From Candidatus Chryseopegocella kryptomonas (GTDB lineage Bacteria; Bacteroidota; Ignavibacteria; Kryptoniales; Kryptoniaceae), in contig NZ_CZVW01000008.1 in NCBI RefSeq assembly GCF_001536065.1, positions 38,671-102,670 of the forward strand: a stretch of DNA of 64,000 nucleotides, given 5' to 3'. The notes beneath the pieces were generated by a model that was given only the letters and a program-made list of their open reading frames with translations, made no database searches and was not told the DNA's origin. Made by a program: the position numbers and the translations under genes. Below are positions 7,393-15,785 of the stretch, in pieces. Within the stretch, counting starts at the first letter, position 1. Each line of letters starts with the position of its first letter.

Positions 7393-8582
7393 GGGAAAAA
7401 TTCTTTAAGGCATTTACACTGCTTTTTGCCGTTATTTCATTAACTAGCTATGTTTATTCAATTCCGCTTTTTGCGAGGAAGTATAATCGTTCTTGTTTTA
7501 CCTGCCACACAACGCCACCGATGCTGAATGAATTCGGTCGTAGATTTCAGTCAAATGGTTATCAGCTCCCTGGGACAGTTGAATCAACTCCGATATGGAT
7601 GTCAAATCAACTCCCATTTGCAGCTATGCTTCACAGCACGTTTACATGGACAAAAGAAGAGATGGGAACGGAGAAGAAATCAACTTTTACTTTTGCAAGG
7701 ACAGGGGCTGATATTTTCACAGCAGGAACATTAGGCAAGCATCTATCTTACTTCGCTGCTGTTGTAGTTGACCCAGCAGAAGGCGGTGGGTATGAAGCTG
7801 CTGTTGAAGTCGCACATGTAATTTACAACAATATCTTGCCGATGAGCAATCTTAATTTAAAATTTGGTTCATTTCGCCTTGACCTTCCTTATCCTGTTAA
7901 TCTTGCGTTAAGTGAAGCTGGTTATCTTGTTTATGAATATGCTTCTGAAGTTAAAGCAAATGGACAGGTTGAAGCTGAGTTTTCACTTGCAGAGCCACAG
8001 TTAGGCGTCTCGGCTTATGGATTTTTACCGCAGGTTCTTGATGGATTAAGATATGAAATTGCCCTTGTAAATGGGACGAATGTGAATGAAGACATTGATA
8101 ACACGCCTGATTTATATTTCAGAGTCAATCAAAGCATATGGATAAACAATGCTCCGTTTAGAGCGGGAATACTTTATTATCTTGGCACGATGAAAGGTTC
8201 TCAACAGGAAAATAAATTCAATCGTTTTGGCTTTGATGCTGAGGTTTATGACCCGTGGACGAAAAAAGTAAATGTATTTTTCCAGTATCTCACAGCAACA
8301 GATAAAATTGGAGATGAAGAGAGAAAAATGAACGGCGGTTTCATTGGTGCAAATGTCTTTATACTTCCTGAAAAAGTCGCTGGCTTTACAAGATATGACT
8401 TTATGAAGGTTGGAGATGAAAAAACGAATCAAATTACAATTGGATTAAGATATCATTTCGCACCAAATGTATTTCTCACAGGTGAATACAGCTGGATGAA
8501 ACAAGATACAAAATCCGAAATGGGAATGCCTATGACTATGAAAATGCAAATGTTTATGTTGATGACGCATTTTCTTTTCTAA
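7389..8582 (+). CDS. Cyc2-like fused monoheme cytochrome-outer-membrane porin
   Basis: A protein of 397 aa. A signal peptide (1-24, ...SYVYS) is followed at once by IPLFARKYNRSC, the C-x2-C-H heme site (Cys36-His40), then PMLNEFGRRFQSNGY. This layout (small AxPxFAR-type heme head, then a barrel) is that of Cyc2-type cytochrome-porins. The remaining ~340 residues alternate polar and aromatic/hydrophobic residues as in a beta-barrel and end in Phe, the outer-membrane insertion signature. A Met-rich segment precedes the end. Cyc2 proteins move electrons across the outer membrane from Fe(II) in known iron oxidisers, but the broader family is uncharacterised, so the substrate is not assigned. It is coupled by a 4-nt overlap to the SCO-like gene. 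Confidence 0.72.
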   Translation: MREKFFKAFTLLFAVISLTSYVYSIPLFARKYNRSCFTCHTTPPMLNEFGRRFQSNGYQLPGTVESTPIWMSNQLPFAAMLHSTFTWTKEEMGTEKKSTFTFARTGADIFTAGTLGKHLSYFAAVVVDPAEGGGYEAAVEVAHVIYNNILPMSNLNLKFGSFRLDLPYPVNLALSEAGYLVYEYASEVKANGQVEAEFSLAEPQLGVSAYGFLPQVLDGLRYEIALVNGTNVNEDIDNTPDLYFRVNQSIWINNAPFRAGILYYLGTMKGSQQENKFNRFGFDAEVYDPWTKKVNVFFQYLTATDKIGDEERKMNGGFIGANVFILPEKVAGFTRYDFMKVGDEKTNQITIGLRYHFAPNVFLTGEYSWMKQDTKSEMGMPMTMKMQMFMLMTHFLF

Positions 8583-8621
8583 AATCAAAAATTTAAAAAC
8601 AAAAAACTTGGAGGTTTAAAA

Positions 8622-9419
8622 ATGAAGGCGAAGATATTAGCAACAATTGCTTGCATTGGGCTTTTTATATATGGTTTTACAGGAATTGATCAACCAAGCA
8701 ATCCGCCGAAAGAAGTTCTTGAACACGGTAAAAAGGTTTTTAATTATGTCTGTGCACCGTGCCATGGCAAAGATGGCAAAGGAGACGGCGTCGTAAGCTC
8801 AACTATATTCGTAAAGCCAAGGGATTTTACATCTGGTATATTCAAGTTCAGATCCACCGAAAGCGGAAATCTTCCAACGGATGCTGATCTTTATGAATCA
8901 ATTTCGCTTGGTTTCCACAATACTGCTATGCCAAGTTTTTCTCAATTAACACCGGAGGATAGATATGCGCTTGTTGAATACATAAAGACATTTTCAGAGA
9001 GATTTTCAAATCCGAAAGAATATCCGTTAAATGTTGTGATGCCAACTGGAGCAATTCCACTTTCACCCGAAAGTATAGCGAAAGGAAGAGAAATTTATCT
9101 GAGGATGAAATGCTGGGAATGTCACGGCGTTAGCGGAAAAGGGGATGGACCAGCAGCGCAACGGGGCTTTAAAGATGACTGGGGAAACAAAATTTTGATC
9201 CCAGACCTGACAAATCCAAATGAAGTCAAGCGTGCATCAACAGTTGAAGATATTTATCTTGTCTTCACAACGGGATTAAATGGTTCTCCAATGCCATCTT
9301 ATAAAGATGTTTTAACGGATGAAGAAAGGTGGCATCTTGCAAATTATATTTACGCATTGATTCACGGGATTGCGCTTTACGATGGAAAGACGATTGAAGA
9401 ATTGAAAAGCGAGCAATGA
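8622..9419 (+). CDS. Diheme c-type cytochrome
   Basis: A protein of 265 aa. An N-terminal hydrophobic segment (about 5-20) acts as signal or anchor. Two class-I cytochrome c domains follow: Cys44-Cys47-His48 (CAPCH) with a likely axial Met103 (AMPSF), and Cys164-Cys167-His168 (CWECH) with Met224 (PMPSY). It is a periplasmic electron carrier, the natural link between the preceding outer-membrane cytochrome and the CuA subunit encoded at the operon start. GGAGG lies before ATG 8622. It is the last gene of the operon and ends at a hairpin terminator shared with convergent phoU. Confidence 0.92.
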   Translation: MKAKILATIACIGLFIYGFTGIDQPSNPPKEVLEHGKKVFNYVCAPCHGKDGKGDGVVSSTIFVKPRDFTSGIFKFRSTESGNLPTDADLYESISLGFHNTAMPSFSQLTPEDRYALVEYIKTFSERFSNPKEYPLNVVMPTGAIPLSPESIAKGREIYLRMKCWECHGVSGKGDGPAAQRGFKDDWGNKILIPDLTNPNEVKRASTVEDIYLVFTTGLNGSPMPSYKDVLTDEERWHLANYIYALIHGIALYDGKTIEELKSEQ

Positions 9420-9429
9420 AATTTATAAG

Positions 9430-9465
9430 GCAGGGAGGGTTAAACGCCTCCCTGCTCCGTTTCTT
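9430..9465. terminator. Hairpin terminator between the cytochrome operon and phoU
   Basis: GCAGGGAGG (9430-9438) pairs with CCTCCCTGC (9447-9455), followed by TCCGTTTCTTT on the + strand. The phoU stop codon lies in the loop, so the structure may end both convergent transcripts. The + side has the better T tract. Confidence 0.75.
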
Positions 9466-10114
9466 TGTATCTCCCATGCTTTATAACCTTTCCTTCAACA
9501 ATATATACAACATCTTCCCCAATGTTCGTCGCAAGGTCTGCAATCCTTTCAAGATTTCGTGAAATTCTCTCAATATGGATTGCACGCTCAATCGTGGTTG
9601 GGTCAGAGATCATATAAGTTATCAACTCACGCAAAATTTGATCACGATATGCATCAACTATATCATCTCTTTCACATACATTTTTAGCAAGATTTGAATC
9701 ACCTTTGATAAATGAATCTATGCTATCCTTCAACATTTGAATTGTTTCCTCAGCCATTTTCGGAAGATCAATCAATGGCTTTACCTGTGGCCTTTCTATC
9801 AAAAACAAAGCGCTTTCAGATATATTTACAGCCATATCCCCAATCCTTTCAAGATCGTTGTTCATCTTCAAAATCATTATTATCGTCCTCAAATCTTTCG
9901 CCTCTGGATGAAACCTCGCTATCAAATTAACACACATTTCATCTATTTCAATTTCCATCTCATTTGCTCTTGGTTCGTCAACCTGTAAAACATCAATTAA
10001 AAGCGCCTTATCCCGTGTCAATAAACCACGAATGCTTTTTTCAATCATGCTTTCAACCAGATTTCCCTGCTCAACAATTTTCTCTTTTAACTTGTTTAAT
10101 TTTTCAGCCAGCAT
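9440..10114 (-). CDS. phoU: Phosphate-specific transport system accessory protein PhoU
   Basis: A protein of 224 aa built of two three-helix PhoU repeats. The metal-binding-type motifs NDLERIGDMAVNI and RNLERIADLATNI mark the two halves. PhoU is a cytoplasmic peripheral protein that links the PstSCAB transporter to the PhoR kinase and damps signalling when phosphate is plentiful. It is the last gene of the pst operon, 16 nt after pstB. Its stop codon lies inside the shared terminator hairpin. Confidence 0.96.
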   Translation of the reverse strand: MLAEKLNKLKEKIVEQGNLVESMIEKSIRGLLTRDKALLIDVLQVDEPRANEMEIEIDEMCVNLIARFHPEAKDLRTIIMILKMNNDLERIGDMAVNISESALFLIERPQVKPLIDLPKMAEETIQMLKDSIDSFIKGDSNLAKNVCERDDIVDAYRDQILRELITYMISDPTTIERAIHIERISRNLERIADLATNIGEDVVYIVEGKVIKHGRYKETEQGGV

Positions 10115-10130
10115 ATATCAAAAAAATTTT

Positions 10131-10910
10131 TTATCCAATTTTTCCTGACAAAAACTCTTCCGTTTTCTCATGCCTTGGTCTTGTGAAAACTACATCAGTT
10201 GGACCATACTCAATGAGTTCTCCAAGATACATAAATGCAACATAATCTGAAATTCTTCCTGCCTGTCCAACATTATGAGTGACGATCACAATCGTAACAG
10301 TATCTTTTAATTGCTCTAACAATTCTTCAATTTTTAAAGTTGCAACTGGATCAAGCGCTGATGTTGGCTCATCAAGTAAAATTATATCTGGTTTCATCGC
10401 CAAAGCTCTTGCTATGCATAACCTTTGTTGCTGTCCGCCTGAAAGAAATGTCCCTTTTTTATGAAGACGATCTTTAACCTCGTCCCAAAGGGAAACTTTT
10501 TTCAAGGTTTCTTCAACGATTTCATCAGCTTCACTTTTTTTAAGCTTAATACCGTTCAAAATGTATCCAGCAATTACATTCTCGTAAATACTCATCGTCG
10601 GAAATGGATTTGGCTTTTGAAAAACCATCCCAATTTTTCTTCTGACAAGCATTGGGTCAATTGAATAGACATCAATTTCTTCAATTTGATGATTTTTCTC
10701 AATTAAAATAACTTTTCCTTCAACTTTTGCTTTTGGGGAAAGCTCATGCATTCTGTTAAAACAACGGATAAGTGTTGTTTTTCCACAGCCAGATGGACCC
10801 ATAATTGCGGTTATGCTATTTCTCGGAATTGAAAGATTCACATTTTTAACAACGATATGTTCGTCATATGAAGCGGTCAAATTTTCTGTCCTCAGGACTA
10901 TGTCCGTCAT
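10131..10910 (-). CDS. pstB: Phosphate ABC transporter ATP-binding protein PstB
   Basis: A protein of 259 aa starting MTDIVLRTEN. Walker A is GPSGCGKTT (38-46), the Q-loop region contains FQKPNPFP (98-104), the signature is LSGGQQQR (156-163) and Walker B is ILLDEP (177-182). These are diagnostic PstB sequences. I chose ATG 10910 because it overlaps the pstA stop (ATGA); the longer open frame to 10997 lies inside pstA. It energises inward phosphate transport at the cytoplasmic face of PstA/PstC. Confidence 0.96.
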   Translation of the reverse strand: MTDIVLRTENLTASYDEHIVVKNVNLSIPRNSITAIMGPSGCGKTTLIRCFNRMHELSPKAKVEGKVILIEKNHQIEEIDVYSIDPMLVRRKIGMVFQKPNPFPTMSIYENVIAGYILNGIKLKKSEADEIVEETLKKVSLWDEVKDRLHKKGTFLSGGQQQRLCIARALAMKPDIILLDEPTSALDPVATLKIEELLEQLKDTVTIVIVTHNVGQAGRISDYVAFMYLGELIEYGPTDVVFTRPRHEKTEEFLSGKIG

Positions 10911-11734
10911 CTTTTGCTTATCAATCTTGTTATTATGTTTAAAGTTAAAACAAAAACGACCAAAATGCAAGACGCACCCCAAGCTTTCGCCCACCATTCT
11001 TCATATGGGCTTACTGCGTAGTTAAAAATTAAAAGTGGCATTGCGCTTATCGGTTTCAAGATGTTGAAGTTCAAAAATGGATTTCCAAATGCTGTGAAAA
11101 GAAGTGGCGCTGTTTCACCCGCTATCCTCGCCGTGCCTGCAAGAATTCCAGTTAAAATTCCACTAAACCCAGCTGGGATAACAACTTTTAAAATTGTCTT
11201 ATAATACGGAACACCCAAAGCAAGCGATGCTTCTTTAATTTCTCTTGGGATTAATTTCAAAATTTCTTCTGTTGATTTTATCACAACTGGTAGCATCATA
11301 ATTCCCAGAGCTACGCCACCTGAAAGCGCCGAAAAATGCCCCATTGGTTTTACGATCCACAGATAAACAATTATCCCCACCACAATAGATGGAACACCTT
11401 GTAAGATCTCAACAACGAGACGGGATAAAAACGCAATTTTACTATCACCTTTTTCAGCAAGAAAAACACCCGTAAAAATGCCAAACGGAACCGCTAAAAT
11501 CAATGCGATGATGATCAAAATTGTCGTCCCAACAATGGCGTTTAAAATTCCACCACCTGGCTCGCCAACAGGTTTTGGAAGCGATGTCAAAAATTCCCAA
11601 TTTATAACCGAAATTCCGTTTTTAATGATAAAATAAAGGACAAGAAGAAATGGCACTGTTGAAAGAATTGCAAATAGCGTCAAAAAAACAGAGATAATTT
11701 TGCTTTTTAAAATTCTGAAATGATAACTTTTCAT
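10907..11734 (-). CDS. pstA: Phosphate ABC transporter permease PstA
   Basis: A protein of 275 aa with about six membrane helices and a binding-protein-dependent permease (MetI-like) core. The EAA-like loop KEASLALGVPYYKTILKVV contacts PstB. The sequence GGGILNAIVGT and the Pst order place it as PstA. It follows pstC by 3 nt and overlaps pstB by 4 nt, so the three transporter genes are translationally linked. Confidence 0.94.
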   Translation of the reverse strand: MKSYHFRILKSKIISVFLTLFAILSTVPFLLVLYFIIKNGISVINWEFLTSLPKPVGEPGGGILNAIVGTTILIIIALILAVPFGIFTGVFLAEKGDSKIAFLSRLVVEILQGVPSIVVGIIVYLWIVKPMGHFSALSGGVALGIMMLPVVIKSTEEILKLIPREIKEASLALGVPYYKTILKVVIPAGFSGILTGILAGTARIAGETAPLLFTAFGNPFLNFNILKPISAMPLLIFNYAVSPYEEWWAKAWGASCILVVFVLTLNIITRLISKR

Positions 11735-11737
11735 CTC

Positions 11738-12631
11738 TCAATGCTGTAATTTTTTTAAAATAAACCTTCCAATCAAATTCACAACAGTTGTGATTATGAA
11801 CAATGCAAGACCTAAATACATTAAGCTTGAAAGATAAACTTCTCCCGTTGCTTCTGTAAATTCATTTGCTATGACGCTTGCGATTGTGTTTCCGGGGCTG
11901 AATATACTTTCTGGAATTCCGTGGTAATTTCCAATAACCATTGTCACCGCCATAGTTTCGCCCAAAGCTCTCCCGAGTGATAAAATTATGCCTGCGATAA
12001 TTCCAGACCTTGCGTAAGGAATCATAACTTTTTTTATTACCTCCCAGCGAGTTGCACCAAGAGCGTAAGCTGCTTCTTTAAGCTCATTTGGAACAAGTCG
12101 CATAGCGTCTTTCCCAATTGAAGCTGAATACGGAAGTATCATAAAAGCAAGAATAATTGATGCTGTCAATATACCCACACCGTATGGCGGAACATTTAAA
12201 GCAATTTCAATCTCACGAACTAATGGGACAAGAAAGAACAAACCCCAAAATCCTAAAACAACGGACGGAACACCAGCAATTAATTCTGTTAAGTATCTTA
12301 AAATTTCGGCAAAAAATCCCTTTTGAAAATATTCGCCTAAAACTATGCTTATGGCAATTGAAAATGGGAATGAAATTCCAAGAGCAATAAAAGATGTTAA
12401 AATCGTCCCGTAAATAAAAGGCAATGCTCCGAATTCCTCTTGAACAGGATCCCAGTTTTTACCAGCAAAAAATCCTATTCCAAATTTTTTGAAAGCGAGA
12501 TAAGAAGCATTAAACAAACTCAGAAAGAACCCTACGCCAAGAAATATCAAAAGCACAGCAAAGAAACTCAGGACAAGGTTGAAAATTTTATCTTTATTTA
12601 ATGCCAACTTCCGTGTAAACCGGCTTGCCAT
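11738..12631 (-). CDS. pstC: Phosphate ABC transporter permease PstC
   Basis: A protein of 297 aa, an inner-membrane permease with about six helices. FGALPFIYGTILTS and the EAA-like loop LKEAAYALGATRWEVIKKVM are typical of PstC. It pairs with PstA to form the channel. The annotated ATG overlaps the 3' end of pstS by 38 nt. A TTG a few codons later (LALNKDK) would reduce this overlap, so the exact start is uncertain, but the transmembrane part is unaffected. Confidence 0.94.
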   Translation of the reverse strand: MASRFTRKLALNKDKIFNLVLSFFAVLLIFLGVGFFLSLFNASYLAFKKFGIGFFAGKNWDPVQEEFGALPFIYGTILTSFIALGISFPFSIAISIVLGEYFQKGFFAEILRYLTELIAGVPSVVLGFWGLFFLVPLVREIEIALNVPPYGVGILTASIILAFMILPYSASIGKDAMRLVPNELKEAAYALGATRWEVIKKVMIPYARSGIIAGIILSLGRALGETMAVTMVIGNYHGIPESIFSPGNTIASVIANEFTEATGEVYLSSLMYLGLALFIITTVVNLIGRFILKKLQH

Positions 12632-13652
12632 TGTATGTGATTGATTTAATTATTGCTTCCGCTTTTTTAACAGCCACCGATGGCAATTTTGCATAATCCA
12701 AAGGCTCGGTATAATTTTGCCCATCGTGAATCATCCACCACAAAAGCTTAACAAGTTGCTTTGCTCTTTCAAATGATCTGTTTTTATAATTTTGCTCTTT
12801 ATAAACAAGTATCCAAGTAAAACTGCTTATTGGATAACCATCTTCGGAATCTGTATCGGTGATAGAAATTCTTGTGTCATCTGGAATTTTTACATTTCCA
12901 GCTGATGTAATTGATGAAAGTTCTGGTTTAATAAATTTTCCCTTTTTATTTTTTACAAGTGCAATTGGGAGTTTATTTTGTTTTGCATAAATAAGTTCAA
13001 CATAGCCAATGCTTCCGGGAATTTGCTTTACGAGCCCTGTTACACCCTCATTTCCCTTAGCCCCAAGACCAACAGGCCACGCAACTGATGTCCCACGCCC
13101 GACTTTTGTCTCCCATTCTTTGCTGACCTTTGAAAGATAATCAACGAAAACAAATGTCGTCCCGCTTCCATCAGACCTGTGTATAACGGTTATGTTCATA
13201 TTCGGAAGTTTCACATCGGGATTTAGCTGAGTTATTCTTGCATCGTTCCACTTTTTTATCTTTCCAAGGAAAATATCCGCAATGACATCGGGAGTTAATT
13301 TCAACTCTGGATTTCCGGGAAGATTATATGTTATCACAACCGCACCAAGGCAAATTGGAATGTGAAGAACGGGGGAACTAAATTCTTTTAGTTGCTCATC
13401 TGACAAGAAAGCATCTGAAGCACCGAAATCAACTGTTTTTTCCTTTAACTGTCTTATTCCACCACCTGAGCCAATTGAGTTATAATTTACTTTTATGCCT
13501 GTTTGTTTGTAATAGACATCAAACATTTTTGAATATAAAACATATGGGAAAGTTGCCCCAGCCCCAAGAAGTTCTTTATCCTGTGAAAATGAATTTAAAT
13601 TGAGAAGGTTTAAAATTAGAAATGCCAGAAGAAAGAATCTAAAAATTCGCAT
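12594..13652 (-). CDS. pstS: Phosphate-binding periplasmic protein PstS
   Basis: A protein of 352 aa with a cleavable signal peptide (about 1-23, hydrophobic core then SFSQ). The mature part begins LLGAGATFPYVLYSKMF, the PstS signature, and contains the phosphate-contact segments NSIGSGGGIRQL, DFGASDAFLSD and HRSDGSGTTF. It captures inorganic phosphate in the periplasm for PstCAB. It is preceded by four PhoB-type direct repeats and a -7 element in the 84-nt gap after phoR, so it is probably the start of a phosphate-starvation-induced transcript. Confidence 0.97.
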   Translation of the reverse strand: MRIFRFFLLAFLILNLLNLNSFSQDKELLGAGATFPYVLYSKMFDVYYKQTGIKVNYNSIGSGGGIRQLKEKTVDFGASDAFLSDEQLKEFSSPVLHIPICLGAVVITYNLPGNPELKLTPDVIADIFLGKIKKWNDARITQLNPDVKLPNMNITVIHRSDGSGTTFVFVDYLSKVSKEWETKVGRGTSVAWPVGLGAKGNEGVTGLVKQIPGSIGYVELIYAKQNKLPIALVKNKKGKFIKPELSSITSAGNVKIPDDTRISITDTDSEDGYPISSFTWILVYKEQNYKNRSFERAKQLVKLLWWMIHDGQNYTEPLDYAKLPSVAVKKAEAIIKSITYNGKPVYTEVGIK

Positions 13653-13684
13653 AAAGATCGCAGAAATTTTCTTTTTAATCCGTT

Positions 13685-13692
13685 CAAAGTTA
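13685..13692 (-). promoter_or_regulatory. Putative -7 element of the pstS promoter
   Basis: Read on the minus strand, TAACTTTG matches the Bacteroidota TAnnTTTG -7 consensus. It starts 9 nt downstream of the last Pho-box repeat and 32 nt upstream of the pstS ATG. An activator bound to the repeats would sit over the -35 region, the usual arrangement for PhoB-activated promoters. Confidence 0.5.
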
Positions 13693-13701
13693 AACTGAAA
13701 T

Positions 13702-13740
13702 TTTTAAGACAGGGTTAAAAAATTGTTAAAATTTGGTTAA
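13702..13740 (-). promoter_or_regulatory. Pho box: four direct repeats at 11-bp spacing upstream of pstS
   Basis: On the minus strand TTAACC (13740-13735), TTAACA (13729-13724), TTAACC (13718-13713) and TTAAAA (13707-13702) recur every 11 bp exactly. This matches the architecture of PhoB/PhoP sites (hexamer direct repeats, 11-bp period; Bacillus PhoP uses TTAACA-like hexamers). The first repeat overlaps the phoR stop codon. The cognate regulator PhoB is encoded two genes upstream. Confidence 0.8.
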
Positions 13741-15104
13741 GAATCCGAATCTTTAACAGGCAATATAATTTCAAACTTTGTTCCTACCCCAACTTTACTT
13801 TCAAGGTTTATGCTCCCGTTATACATTAAAACTATGTGTTTAACGATTGAAAGCCCCAATCCTGTGCCACCACTTTGCCTTGACCTTGATTTATCAACAA
13901 CATAAAATCTTTCAAATATCCTTTGATGATGCTCCTTTGGTATCCCGATACCTGTATCCTCAACCGTTATTTTTATTTTCTTGATTTTATTCGCTGTCTC
14001 TTCTAATGGTTCAACCTTTATCTTTATCCCTCCTTTGTCTGTGTATCTTATAGCGTTGTCAATTAAATTTGAAAGCATCTGCTCAATTCTAAAAGGATCC
14101 GCTTTAAATCTTGGCAAATTTTCCGAAATTTGAACATCACAAAACAAATTCTTCTTTTTGATTTCTCTTTCATAAATTTTTAAAATTCCACCAACAACAC
14201 TTTTAAAATCAATTATTTCCTCCTCAAACTTAACAGCTGCTTCAACCTCAGACAAAATCAAAAGGTCTTTAATAATTTTGACCAACCTGTCGGTATTTCT
14301 TTTTATCGGATCAATATAATTCAAAAGTTCTCTAACTTTCCCACGTTTGGCAAGTTTTTCAAGTTCCTCCTCAAGCGTTTCAACATAACCTTTTATATTT
14401 GAAAGGGGCGTCTTCAATTCGTGAGAAATGTTTTCAACAAGTTCCCTCTTTATCCGAGCGAGCTCAATTTGAAAACTTACATCGCTTAAACTCAAAATTA
14501 TATCACCGTTCAAAGTTTTCACAGCATTTATTAAATAAATTTTCTCTTTGACTTCAATTTCCTTTGAAATTTCCTGCCCCGGTTTTAAATTTTCATCCAT
14601 CATCAAACTTTTTATAAATTCATTCAAATCAAAATCCCGTATCACCTCCCAATACAACTTCCCTTCACCTAAAAGAGATTCTTCAATTATAACCCCGGAC
14701 TTTGAAAATGTTGTTTTAAAGTTTTCGTTAAACTGCTTTATCCGCCCATTTTTATCAATTATCAGAACAGCATCAGAAACTATTTTGTTTAAAGTTTTGA
14801 ATTTCTCTTCGTAATCTTTGAATTTTATCTCAAATTCCACAAAACGTTTGTGTAGATACCGAAGATTTGTGATTAAATTTGGCAAAGAAATTTCTTCATT
14901 AATAGCATCCTTTTCATTGTAAAAATTTTTTATTTGTTTGTTAAGTTGAAGCAATGGTTCAAACAAATTTTTAAAACACCATAATGCAAAAATGAACGAC
15001 AAAATCAAACCCAGAGCCGGTTTTAAAATCAGTGTAAGCACAACGATAAGAAAAAATCCGAAAAATATGAAAATGTTTAAATTTCTCATTTGCTTATTCA
15101 ACAT
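13737..15104 (-). CDS. phoR: Phosphate-regulon-type sensor histidine kinase PhoR
   Basis: A protein of 455 aa. Two N-terminal membrane helices (about 10-27 and 30-46) leave almost no periplasmic loop, as in PhoR. A linker and PAS domain (about 105-205) follow. The HisKA domain has His228 in ISHELKTPLSNIKGY, and a HATPase domain has an N box (LSNLIDNAIRY), DTGIGIP and GGTGLGLSIV. It should autophosphorylate in response to the Pst/PhoU state and phosphorylate PhoB. It overlaps phoB by 11 nt, and the pst genes lie directly downstream. Confidence 0.9.
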   Translation of the reverse strand: MLNKQMRNLNIFIFFGFFLIVVLTLILKPALGLILSFIFALWCFKNLFEPLLQLNKQIKNFYNEKDAINEEISLPNLITNLRYLHKRFVEFEIKFKDYEEKFKTLNKIVSDAVLIIDKNGRIKQFNENFKTTFSKSGVIIEESLLGEGKLYWEVIRDFDLNEFIKSLMMDENLKPGQEISKEIEVKEKIYLINAVKTLNGDIILSLSDVSFQIELARIKRELVENISHELKTPLSNIKGYVETLEEELEKLAKRGKVRELLNYIDPIKRNTDRLVKIIKDLLILSEVEAAVKFEEEIIDFKSVVGGILKIYEREIKKKNLFCDVQISENLPRFKADPFRIEQMLSNLIDNAIRYTDKGGIKIKVEPLEETANKIKKIKITVEDTGIGIPKEHHQRIFERFYVVDKSRSRQSGGTGLGLSIVKHIVLMYNGSINLESKVGVGTKFEIILPVKDSDS

Positions 15105-15780
15105 CTATTTTATATCCAACACCACGAACGCTTTTTATCAATTTGCCAAATTTCCCAAGTTTATCACGCAAATTTTTTATATGGACATCAACCGTTCTAT
15201 CATAAACATTCTTTTCATCGCCCCATATACTTCTTAAAATTTGCTCCCTTGAAAAAACCCAGCCAGGTTTTTGTGCAAGGAGCTTGAGAATTTTAAACTC
15301 CGTAAGTGTTAAGTCAATTTTTTCATCTTCAACGAACACTTCCATCCGATTTAAATCTATTTTGAGATTATCTGCTATTGTGATTATTTCATGCTTTGCC
15401 TCTTCTGTTGATGTTCTCCTCAAAATTGCCTTAACACGTGCAACAAGTTCCCGTGGCGAAAATGGTTTTGTTATGTAATCATCCGCTCCAAGTTCAAGCC
15501 CTATGATTTTATCCGTCTCCTCAATTTTTGCGGTTAAAATTATAATTGGAATTTCTTTCGTCTCTGGATCAATTCTCAAACTTTTGCAAATCTCAAGCCC
15601 ATCTATATCTGGCAACATCAAGTCAAGAACTAAAAGATTCGGTTTATCAGTTCTCAAATAACGAAAGAAAGATTCACCATCTGTAAATTTTTTCACCTTG
15701 AAACCTGCCTTTTGAAGATGAAGGGATACAAGTTCAAGAATATCTTTATCATCTTCAATGATTGCAATTGTCTTTTCCAT
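15094..15780 (-). CDS. phoB: Response regulator PhoB (OmpR/PhoB winged-helix family)
   Basis: A protein of 228 aa. The receiver domain has acidic pocket Glu9-Asp10-Asp11, phospho-acceptor Asp53 in VLDLMLPD and Lys ~105 (TKPF). The C-terminal winged helix contains LTLTEFKILKLL and RTVDVHIKNLRDKLG. I chose ATG 15780 (MEKTIAII), preceded by GAGGTG at the right distance; the in-frame GTG at 15789 lies within that ribosome site. The upstream P1 peptidase gene stops at 15786 inside the same sequence. The probable target is the repeat array upstream of pstS. Confidence 0.92.
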   Translation of the reverse strand: MEKTIAIIEDDKDILELVSLHLQKAGFKVKKFTDGESFFRYLRTDKPNLLVLDLMLPDIDGLEICKSLRIDPETKEIPIIILTAKIEETDKIIGLELGADDYITKPFSPRELVARVKAILRRTSTEEAKHEIITIADNLKIDLNRMEVFVEDEKIDLTLTEFKILKLLAQKPGWVFSREQILRSIWGDEKNVYDRTVDVHIKNLRDKLGKFGKLIKSVRGVGYKIDVE

Positions 15781-15785
15781 AATTT

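Noticed and set aside
10911..10997. N-terminal extension of PstB
   Set aside because: It lies inside pstA; the ATGA overlap at 10910 is the normal start.
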